Source: Luteolibacter rhizosphaerae
Lineage (GTDB): Bacteria; Verrucomicrobiota; Verrucomicrobiia; Verrucomicrobiales; Akkermansiaceae
Assembly (NCBI RefSeq): GCF_025950095.1
Contig: NZ_JAPDDR010000002.1
Span: 1 to 64,000, forward strand
Direction of reading: 5' to 3'
Length of the DNA: 64,000 nucleotides
Shown one piece after another: positions 34,837-42,700 of this stretch (positions within the stretch are counted from its first letter, which is position 1; each line of letters starts with the position of its first letter). The notes under the pieces are model-generated. The model was not told the DNA's origin and did not search any database. It worked only from the letters and a program-made list of their open reading frames with translations. The translations under genes were made by a program, and so were the position numbers.

Positions 34837-35148
34837 TCAAATCGCGCGGAGTTCGTCGATATCGTCGTCGGCGTAGCCGGCACCCACACCGGCGTCGCGG
34901 ATCTTCCGGAGGCGGCGGCGGGCGCCGAACTTGCTCTCCGGGCCGTTCACCAAGCCGACGACGAAGCCCACGGTGAGGGGCAGCAGGCTGGCCACGCCAA
35001 GCGCGGCGACACCGAGCGCCACGCCGCGGCGCGCATTCGGGTTCATCAAATCACCCAGGATCAGACCGGCAGCCGCACCCAGCAGGGCCGGCGCCGCAAG
35101 CGCGGTGGCTTCGGTCCAATCCCGTTCTCCGTCGTCGTCGGGGTTCAT
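34837..35148 (-). CDS. Small membrane protein, 103 aa
   Basis: An unrecognised protein with an acidic N-terminus (MNPDDDGERDWTEA), two or three hydrophobic glycine/alanine-rich helices (LAAPALLGAAAGLILGDLM, GVALGVAALGVASLLPLTVG, FVVGLVNG) and a basic then acidic tail (KFGARRRLRKIRDAG). The glycine-zipper look resembles small DUF-type membrane proteins. Its stop is four bases before the GTG of the reductase gene, so the two are co-transcribed. Confidence 0.72.
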   Translation of the reverse strand: MNPDDDGERDWTEATALAAPALLGAAAGLILGDLMNPNARRGVALGVAALGVASLLPLTVGFVVGLVNGPESKFGARRRLRKIRDAGVGAGYADDDIDELRAI

Positions 35149-35182
35149 GGGTGCACCCTAACACCCGGGCCCGCGACACACA

Positions 35183-35226
35183 ATCCCGGAAACGATACGC
35201 CATCGCGGGGCGGATTCTTCCGGGAT
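35183..35226. promoter_or_regulatory. Inverted repeat in the divergent region before manC
   Basis: ATCCCGGAA (35183-35191) and TTCCGGGAT (35218-35226) are perfect reverse complements with 26 bases between. They lie in the 178-base gap between the divergent small-membrane-protein and manC genes and could be an operator pair for one or both. Confidence 0.35.
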
Positions 35227-35326
35227 CGACATAATAGCGCTGGCCTTCCCGGCGATGGGGAGGTGTCCGAAAAACCCCGGTTTCACCCTTTCCCCGCCGG
35301 GTGGAGACGTTAGATTCCCCCCACCC

Positions 35327-36409
35327 ATGCCTGACCCTGCATCCACCTACGCCCTGATCCTCGCCGGAGGGTCCGGCACCCGTTTCTGGCCTCTCAGCCG
35401 CAATGAGAAGCCGAAGCAGCTTCTGAATCTCTTCGGTGAAGAGACCCTGCTCGAGCAGGCGATCAGCCGTTTGGAAGGGCTGGTGCCGCTGGAGAACATC
35501 CTGATCCTGACGAATGCCCAGCAGGAGGCGGCGGTCCGTCAGGTGGCCTCGAAACTGCCGGCCGGGAACATTTTCGCCGAGCCCGCCAAGCGCGACACCG
35601 CCCCGGCGGTGGCCCTCGGGATTGGCCTCGTCGCCGCCCGGAATCCGGATGCGGTCATGATCGTCCTGCCTGCCGACCAGCTCATCCGCGATACCGCCGC
35701 CTTCCAGTCGGTGATGAAAGACGCGGTTGCAGCGGCGGAGAAGTCGGACGGGCTCGTCACGATCGGCATCAAGCCGACCTGGCCCTGCCCTTCCTACGGC
35801 TATATCGAGCGCGGCCAGCGGGCCTCGATCCCCGGTCTGGATTGCGAGCAGATGCCGGCGGAGGTGAAGCGCTTCCGCGAGAAGCCGAGCACCGAGCTGG
35901 CCGAGCAGTTCCTTTCGCAAGGCGGCTTCTGCTGGAATGCCGGGATGTTCGTCTGGTCTATCCCCACGGTCATCCGCGAGCTCAGCACGCATCAACCGGA
36001 GCTGGCTTCCTTCGTCTCCGAACTCCGCCGCTCCGGCGATGTGGCCGCCACGGTGGCCGCGCAGTTCCCGAAGCTCACGCCGATCTCGATCGACTACGGC
36101 CTGATGGAGAAAGCCCGCCGGGTGTTGAACATCGAAGCGACCTTCGATTGGGACGATGTTGGCTCCTGGCTATCCGTGGCGAAGTATCTCGAGAACGTTG
36201 GCAGCGACAACCGCGTGAACACCCCGGTCTCCGAGATCGATTCGGAGAACAACATCGTCTTCAACGCGAGGAAAGGCTCGCACGTCGCGCTGCTCGGCGT
36301 CGATGACCTGATCATCGTGCAGACGGAGGACGCGCTGCTGATCGCCAATCGTCATCAGGCGGATGCGATCAAGAAGCTCGCGGACAAGCTGCCGCCGGAG
36401 CTGCTTTAA
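35327..36409 (+). CDS. manC: Mannose-1-phosphate guanylyltransferase
   Basis: Makes GDP-mannose from mannose 1-phosphate and GTP, the donor for mannose, fucose and related sugars in surface polysaccharide. The 360-residue protein has the nucleotidyltransferase signature LILAGGSGTRFWPLSR (about residues 10-25), PADQLIRD in place of PADHxI, the substrate loop YGYIERG, VKRFREKP with catalytic lysine, and FDWDDVGSW. It is the short, single-domain form without a C-terminal isomerase. ATG 35327 is chosen since the upstream in-frame residues are non-homologous. Confidence 0.93.
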   Translation: MPDPASTYALILAGGSGTRFWPLSRNEKPKQLLNLFGEETLLEQAISRLEGLVPLENILILTNAQQEAAVRQVASKLPAGNIFAEPAKRDTAPAVALGIGLVAARNPDAVMIVLPADQLIRDTAAFQSVMKDAVAAAEKSDGLVTIGIKPTWPCPSYGYIERGQRASIPGLDCEQMPAEVKRFREKPSTELAEQFLSQGGFCWNAGMFVWSIPTVIRELSTHQPELASFVSELRRSGDVAATVAAQFPKLTPISIDYGLMEKARRVLNIEATFDWDDVGSWLSVAKYLENVGSDNRVNTPVSEIDSENNIVFNARKGSHVALLGVDDLIIVQTEDALLIANRHQADAIKKLADKLPPELL

Positions 36410-36431
36410 GGGACAGCAGTCTTGCCGGAAC

Positions 36432-36462
36432 CATTGCCCCGCTCCTACTAATTGGGGCAATG
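36432..36462 (+). promoter_or_regulatory. Perfect inverted repeat enclosing a start codon
   Basis: CATTGCCCC (36432-36440) and GGGGCAATG (36454-36462) are exact reverse complements around a 13-base loop. The second arm contains the ATG start of the next gene and occupies its ribosome-binding position. In RNA this would hide the start codon, so it may be a translational switch. Confidence 0.55.
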
Positions 36463-37158
36463 AAGTTTGTGTTTATCAAGCCGTGGCGCCTTCTGGTCGC
36501 CCTTGTCCTGATGGTGGCCTCCTTTGCCCGTGCTTTGGAAGTCGACGATCCGAAGTATGGCTTCCGTCTCACCGTGCCGGATGATTTCACCCCGCTGGAT
36601 ATCGATCCGAAGGAAAAAGAAGCGATTTACCAGTTTGTCCGACCCTCTGAGGAGCCGGGCCAGTCGGTTACCGTAATCCACATCGAAGCTTTAGGTGGCA
36701 CGATCAAGGTCGGAAGCCGCAACGATCCATCCAAATTTCAAGCTCCCTCGGGTATGGAAATCCAACACTCGGAGTTCGAGTGGCGGGGCCACAAGATGGA
36801 TCTCCTCTATATCACAACGCCGACGCCAGAGGGAGGAAGGATGGGGGTCTATACGCTCCAAATCCCTCTCGCGCACGAAGCCATACAACTTCAGGTGGGT
36901 GGTCCCGTGGAAAAAAAGTCCGATGTTCGAGCTCTCTTCGACAAGACCGCCGCCAGTTTCATTAACACGCGCCCGCTTCATGGTGAGGGCGAAGCTACCA
37001 CCCCGAGTGTAACGCATCGTAAACTCTCCGGCGAGGATAGGATATTGAAGCTGACCACGGCGATCTTCAAGATGAGTGTTGCCACGTTACTTCTATTCAT
37101 CGCTGTGCGCGGAGTGTGGCGCTCGATCCGCCGCAAGAGAAAGCTGCCGGAGTTCTAA
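36460..37158 (+). CDS. Exported membrane-anchored protein of unknown function
   Basis: A 232-residue protein with a signal peptide (cleavage near SFARA-LEV), an extracytoplasmic region of about 155 residues beginning VDDPKYGFRLTVPDDF, and one C-terminal helix (residues about 200-220, IFKMSVATLLLFIAVRGVW) followed by a basic cytoplasmic tail. The N-terminal part resembles the general 'yGfxLxxPxxFxxl' lipoprotein/exported fold (LpqN/DcrB-like), whose function is not settled. The start codon lies in a perfect inverted repeat. No operon partner is obvious. Confidence 0.72.
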   Translation: MKFVFIKPWRLLVALVLMVASFARALEVDDPKYGFRLTVPDDFTPLDIDPKEKEAIYQFVRPSEEPGQSVTVIHIEALGGTIKVGSRNDPSKFQAPSGMEIQHSEFEWRGHKMDLLYITTPTPEGGRMGVYTLQIPLAHEAIQLQVGGPVEKKSDVRALFDKTAASFINTRPLHGEGEATTPSVTHRKLSGEDRILKLTTAIFKMSVATLLLFIAVRGVWRSIRRKRKLPEF

Positions 37159-37174
37159 GCTGCATCGAGGGAGT

Positions 37175-37885
37175 TCAGCACTTCATCGTCTTCCGCTTCT
37201 TCCCGATGCTCCCCCGCGCTTGCATATTCCGAATGTAGTCCGCGGCCGCGGGGACTTCGCAGCTGTTGTTGCCGAGGTCCGCGGTCACCGGTCCAATCTC
37301 CTCTGCTGTCCGGATGGCTAGTTCGGTGAGAGCGGCGACATAGCCGCCGAGGCTGATCACGAAGCCGTTCATGGCGTAGCGCGCTTCGTCCGGGGCCTGG
37401 TGAATCTGCTTCTGCACCCGTGCGAGCAGCGACTTCAACTCCTCAAGGTCCAGTCCCTCGTCTTTCTTCAGGGCCACGATCCCGCTGAGCGTTGACCATC
37501 CTGCGGCGGCGATCTGCGGTTTCTTTGAGTCGATCCATTTCAGCGCCAGTTCGCGTCCATGGGGATTGGCCGCGGCTACTCCTGCCACCGTTGATCCGGG
37601 AAGCGAGCCGCCATAGGCCTGCTCCACCCAGCCTTGCAGGTCCTTCTTGGTCATCCGCTCGTCGTCCGCGATCAAGCCGGCCAGATACATCGCGTCATAG
37701 TTTCCGGTCTGGTAGAGATCGAGCGCGAGCTGGTAGTCCTTTTTGATCCGCTTACGCAACGGCTGCATGTCGCCGATCTTCACGCCGAAGCAGGGTTCCT
37801 TGATGCCGTGGTTCTTCATCAGCATCCGCTTCACGGTTTCGCTTCCCAGTGATTCGAGTTCGGCGAGGACTTCAGGGGCAGTCAT
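37175..37885 (-). CDS. AlkD-like DNA alkylation repair protein
   Basis: A 236-residue all-helical protein of the AlkD/HEAT-repeat DNA glycosylase superfamily. Recognisable segments are LGSETVKRMLMKNHGIKEP, FGVKIGDMQPLRKRIKKDY and LYQTGNYDAMYLAGLIAD ('LAxxLWxSGxxEARxLA' equivalent). AlkD removes N3- and N7-alkyl purines without base flipping. This branch is divergent and the typical catalytic W/W/D set cannot be confirmed by eye, so it may have a different role. ATG 37885 is favoured; the longer frame adds 25 unrelated residues. It is divergent from the GH16 gene with a 93-base gap. Confidence 0.8.
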   Translation of the reverse strand: MTAPEVLAELESLGSETVKRMLMKNHGIKEPCFGVKIGDMQPLRKRIKKDYQLALDLYQTGNYDAMYLAGLIADDERMTKKDLQGWVEQAYGGSLPGSTVAGVAAANPHGRELALKWIDSKKPQIAAAGWSTLSGIVALKKDEGLDLEELKSLLARVQKQIHQAPDEARYAMNGFVISLGGYVAALTELAIRTAEEIGPVTADLGNNSCEVPAAADYIRNMQARGSIGKKRKTMKC

Positions 37886-37978
37886 TCTGGCAACCTGAAC
37901 CGTCTCCCCTGAAAAGAGGAGTCGATTTCGTGCCCGCGGTCCGAAACCTTTCGTGTCCATTCAGCGTTCTTCCTGCCG

Positions 37979-38812
37979 ATGATCCGACTCCCCGCCCTCG
38001 TCCTCGCCTTGGTTTCGCTCGCCCCTGCCGAGGAGGTCGTGCAGCCGCCCCGTGATCCGGCCTACAAGCTGGTGTGGGCGGATGAATTCGATGGCGACGG
38101 TCCGGTGGATGAAAGCAAGTGGCGCTTCGAGCAAGGCTTCGAGCGCAACCACGAACTCCAGTGGTATCAGAAAGACAACGCGGTTCGTAAAGACGGCTTG
38201 CTCGTGATTGAGGCCCGCCGGGAAAAGGTCCGCAATCCGCGTTTCGAGGAGGGCTCGCGCGACTGGAAGAAGAATCGCTGGGAGGCGGAGTACACGTCTG
38301 CGTCCATCACCACGATGGGCAAGCATGACTGGAAGTTCGGGCGCTTCGAAGTACGGGCCCGATTCACCCCGCTGCCCGGTCTCTGGCCAGCGATCTGGAC
38401 CACGGGTCGCGGACGCTGGCCGCACGGGGGTGAAATCGACATCCTCGAGTACTACAGCGGTCGTATTTACGCGAACTTCTGCTGGGCTGGAAAGCATGGC
38501 CGCGATCTTTGGAACACCGGCTCGCACTCCATCGGGCGCTTTGTGAAGGAAGACTCATGGAAGGATCAATTCCATCACTGGGTGCTCGAGTGGGACGAAG
38601 AGAAGATGAGCATCTGGCTCGACGGGGAAATGCTGAACACCCAGCTCATGAAGCATGTGCAGAATCAGGATGGGCCCGTGGTGAATCCCTTCCTCGCCCC
38701 TCATGCCTTCCGCCTGAATCTCGCCATCGGCGGGCCGCAAGGCGGAGATCCTTCGGGCACCTCGTTCCCGCAGAGATACGAGGTGGACTACGTTCGGATC
38801 TATCAGAAGTAG
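37979..38812 (+). CDS. Secreted glycoside hydrolase family 16 beta-glucanase
   Basis: A 277-residue exported endo-acting glycanase. After a short signal peptide (MIRLPALVLALVSLAPA) there is a beta-jelly-roll with KLVWADEFDGDGPVDESKW, ELQWYQKDNAVRKDG, SASITTMGKHDWKFGRFEVR, LPGLWPAIWT and the catalytic motif GGEIDILEYY (nucleophile and acid/base glutamates near residues 150-155). This subgroup includes laminarinases and porphyranase/agarase relatives; the sequence fits a laminarin-type beta-1,3-glucanase best. It is complete and has no extra binding module. Along with the GH43 and M60 proteins it suggests polysaccharide and glycoprotein scavenging. Confidence 0.9.
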   Translation: MIRLPALVLALVSLAPAEEVVQPPRDPAYKLVWADEFDGDGPVDESKWRFEQGFERNHELQWYQKDNAVRKDGLLVIEARREKVRNPRFEEGSRDWKKNRWEAEYTSASITTMGKHDWKFGRFEVRARFTPLPGLWPAIWTTGRGRWPHGGEIDILEYYSGRIYANFCWAGKHGRDLWNTGSHSIGRFVKEDSWKDQFHHWVLEWDEEKMSIWLDGEMLNTQLMKHVQNQDGPVVNPFLAPHAFRLNLAIGGPQGGDPSGTSFPQRYEVDYVRIYQK

Positions 38813-38833
38813 GGCGTGGCCTGAGAGCCGCTG

Positions 38834-39673
38834 TTACCTGCATACTCCGATTCTCTCCCGGGTCTGCGCCCTCAAGTTCTCGGCCTCGATCTTCCCGATC
38901 CAAGCGAGTGCTTCATCGGGGGCGCGGAGTGTGAGCGCGATCGCGCAGGCGGCGCAGGCTTCATCCCGCAGCAATCCTTGCTCCTGGGCCTCGATCCACT
39001 TGATCGCTTCTGTTTTGTTCGTTCGCACCCAGTGCTCGATCAGGCGTGGCACTGCCGCGCGGATCAGCGCTGCCTCTTCAAAGCTGGCGAGCCATTCCGC
39101 CGCTGCCGGAGCATCTTGCTGGCTCCAGCGCTGCATCGTCGCCGCGAGCACGATTTCAACGGCGCCTATGCTGACCTTGTCGTCGGAAAGCCATGTCGCC
39201 ACCCGTGCGGGATCTTGCTCCGCCAAGGCGGCCAAGGCGTTGCGCTCGATCGCGCAGCGCATCGACTCGTCGCGTTGATCGGATTCCAGCCACTTGAAGA
39301 CGGCATCCGGATCGGTGGCCGCCCGTTGTGCGAGGACAAAGCCGAGCATGTCGCCCCGCATCCGCGGATTCGCGATCATGTGGGCTGCTTTCAGCGCCTT
39401 CTCGGGGAAAGATACAGCAGCTTCCACCGCCACTGTTGCCAAGGCTTCGTCGCGCACCCGGCCTTCAAGTTGGCAAGCTTCCTCGATCGCTTCCTCCGGC
39501 CGCTCTCCCGCCCGCATCGCAAAGTGCGATGGAGCGGGTGAGGTTCGGGGAAGATTCCTTCCGGACTTGGCCGGAAGGGCTTCGCTCGCCGCCTGCTTGG
39601 CGGGCGGTATCGCGATCCAAACCCCGGCGGCAAGAGCCGCCATCAGCACCTGAACCCGAGTAATAGGTCTCAT
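38834..39673 (-). CDS. Exported helical-repeat protein (A-x-x-W type)
   Basis: A 279-residue protein with an N-terminal hydrophobic anchor (VLMAALAAGVWIAIP) and about six units of roughly 35 residues with the pattern 'DPDAVFKWLES', 'DPARVATWLSD', 'DAPAAAEWLASF', 'NKTEAIKWIEAQ', 'APDEALAWIGKI'. Such alanine- and tryptophan-containing helical repeats are, from memory, frequent in Verrucomicrobia and resemble Sel1/HEAT-like solenoids. No enzyme motif is visible. A protein-binding scaffold in the periplasm is inference. Confidence 0.75.
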   Translation of the reverse strand: MRPITRVQVLMAALAAGVWIAIPPAKQAASEALPAKSGRNLPRTSPAPSHFAMRAGERPEEAIEEACQLEGRVRDEALATVAVEAAVSFPEKALKAAHMIANPRMRGDMLGFVLAQRAATDPDAVFKWLESDQRDESMRCAIERNALAALAEQDPARVATWLSDDKVSIGAVEIVLAATMQRWSQQDAPAAAEWLASFEEAALIRAAVPRLIEHWVRTNKTEAIKWIEAQEQGLLRDEACAACAIALTLRAPDEALAWIGKIEAENLRAQTRERIGVCR

Positions 39674-39713
39674 GATGGATTGCCGTCGGGGTGGATTCTT
39701 GTTCCGGGGGATT

Positions 39714-42700
39714 TCAGGGCGTGACCGTCACGCTATCGAAGACCGCGGTGCAGTCCGTCGTGTTATTATGCGAGCTCACTGCCAAACCGATCTGGATGTT
39801 CGCCGCCATCGAGATGGTGGCGCTTCCCAAGGTTGTCCACGTGGTCCCGTTCGAGGAATACGAGGTGGCCAGCGTGTTGTTGGTTCGCGTGATCCTCACC
39901 CAGCGCGGAGCGGTGATGCCCGCGGTGGTGGTGCTCGTGCTCGATCCGCCCGTGGCCGTCCTTCGCTGGAAGGAGACCCCGTTGCTTGGCGAGATCACGA
40001 TCATCGCGTGCTTGGATCCGGTGGTCAGGCTCTCGCGGATCATCACGCCGGCCTTGGCCCAGCCATCGGTATTCTCGACCGAGGCCACCCGGGCGATGAT
40101 CTGCCCGTCTCCGCTCAAGGGCTGCCAGACATAGTGGAAGGCATCCGCCGTTCCCCAGATGTCCGCGCCGGAACCATTCAGCGTGTAGGTGCCTGCACTG
40201 TGAGTGGATGTTCCCGCCACCCCCGTGCTGCCGATGTCCTGTGCCGTCCATGGCGAGGGCAACAGGTAGGGATTCGCGATCGACATCACTTCGGTGCCAC
40301 TGAGCGCCCGCGAGTAGATTCGCACGTCATCGATTGTCCCGGTGAAGTGCTTGTTCGTGTCCCGGTAGTCGTAGCCGATGCTCACGGCCAGCGCGTTCAA
40401 GGATTGCACCGTGCCGGTGGCGGTGGCCGCTTGGACGCCGTCGATGTAGAGGTAGCCCGTGGTCCCGCTGCGCACGCCGCTCAGGTAGTGCCATTGGCCG
40501 TCGTTCACCGCCGTCGTGCTGGTCAGGTCGAACTGATACCCGCCGCTGCCGTAGACGAAGAAGTTCACCGTCCCGTTCGCGTTCACGTTCAGCATATACT
40601 CGCCGATGTAGCCGCTGCCGCCCGGTTCGCGCTGCTGGATCACCGTGCCCAAGGGTGAACCGGAGTTCACTTTTACCCAAGCTCCGAGCGTGAAGTCGGT
40701 AGTGCCCGTGAGCGCTGCGCTGTTTCCGACCAGCACGGTGTCGTCGGTTCCGTCGAGGAGCAGGCCGTTCGCGTCCTTGCCCGTGGTCCAGGTTCCTCCG
40801 CTGACCGTGCCCGTGCGCTGATAGCCGGAGCTATCGGCGGCACTGGTGCCGGAGCTTTCGTTCAGCCTCCACCACGACTTCAGGCCACTGTAGAGGGATG
40901 ATGGCTGCGAGGACGAGCTGTTAGGATTGGTGCCCAGTGCCGTTTCCAGCGTGTCAGGGTAGCCGTCGCCATCCGTGTCGGTTGGTGAGCTGGTCACCGT
41001 CACCGTTGCGGTTCCGGAGTCGAGCGTGGAAGTGCCGTAAACCAGCTTCGCCTTGAGCGGATGGCTTCCGGCTGCCGAGGTGTTCAGCGTCGCTGTATAG
41101 GGCGGGGCATAGTCTTCCGAGACGAGCGTGGCACCATCGAGGAATTGCACCTTGGTGATGTTGTTGCCGTTGTCGTTCACCGTGGCCGCCATCGCGATGC
41201 TCGCCGGGCTGCCGTAGCTGGCGCCGTTCGTCGGTGAGGTCAGCGTGATGGTCGGGGCGGCTGGTGCGTAATCATTCAGCGCGACACCTGGTGCCGCGGG
41301 AATCAATGCGGAGCCCGGAATCACCGCGCGGGTGATGCCCGGACCTTGCCACGCGACCGCGACATGATCCCCGCCGCCGCCTTCGTTCTGGATTGCCTCG
41401 ATGTAGTAGGGTTGTCCGCCCTTGAGGAACACCGTCTTGCTCTTCTGCGAACCCTGCTGGTCCCAAGACTGGAAGCCGGTATAACCGGAGACCGCCCCGA
41501 TCGCGGCTTTGTTCGCCGAGCTGGAGTTCGTGCTGAGCGAAAGCGTCGAGCCGTCGTCCGAGGCGATCCAGAAGGTGTAGAGACCGGAGCTCGGCGGGAA
41601 GAGCCAGCCTGTCAGGCGTCGCGTGTAGTTCTCGGCCACGTTCTGTGCGGAGGTGAAGGAGGTCAGGTGGCCGGTGTAGCCCGGGCTGCCCGAGATCACC
41701 TGGCCGGTCCAGCGTTCCTCGCTCAGGCCCAGGCTGGCATTCGCATAGACGATGACCTGACCGTAGCCGGATTGTCCCGCGCTGTCGGTCGCGCGCACCG
41801 TGAGCTGGTAGGCTGCCGGTGAGCCGAGCGAGCCCGGTGTTTGCAGCGTCACTTGGCCCGATGCATTGATCGCGAAGATCCCGCTGCCATTGCCGGCGGT
41901 GATCGTCCAGGAGCTGACCGTGCGGGTGGGATCGATCGTCACGCTGGCGGTGCCCAGAACCGTGCCGGCGCTCATCGCGGAGCTTGCGGTGAAGAGCTCG
42001 CCATCCACCACCGGGGCGTCCGGCGTGTTCGTCACGTTGACCGTGAAGCTGCGCGTGATGGTGTGGCGGGTGCCGCTGAAGGGAACCGCGTTGCCGGATG
42101 CCGTGATCGTCAGCGAATAGGAAGTCGCCCGCTCGTAATCGAGCGAGAAGACCCGAAGCTCACCCGTCAGCGGATCGATGCTGAAGTCGCCATTCGAGTC
42201 ACCTGCGGTGATCGCATAGGTGTGGGTCTCGCCGGGGTCCACATCGGTCACGCTGAAGTCATGGATCAGCGTGCCCTGCATGGTATCCTCGGCCAAGGTC
42301 AGCGTGCCAGGATTGCTGATCGCGCTCGGTGCCGTGTTATCGGTCCAGACCGGATAGCCCTTGGCCGCGACCAGATCCTTCACCGATTGCGTGATCTCGT
42401 AGCCGCGTCCTGTCACGCCCAGCCCGTAGCGCTGGAAGTAGCTGTCGAGGTTCCGGCCGGTCGCATCGCAGAAAAGGATGTAGAAGCGGTTGCGTTTGAA
42501 GTTCGGGTCGCTGGTGTTGAGGTTCTTGATGTCGTTGTCCGTAGAACCGGTGGGGTTCTGGAGGTAGTTCATCAGGCGCGTCAGCGCGGTCTTGTAGGCC
42601 ACCCAGCCGAAGGAGTCCGCGATGTTGAAGTAGAAGTCGTAGCCCACGGTGTTCCCGCAGGCTTCCGCCCAGGTCTGCTGCGCGGCAGGCAGTGCTCCGA

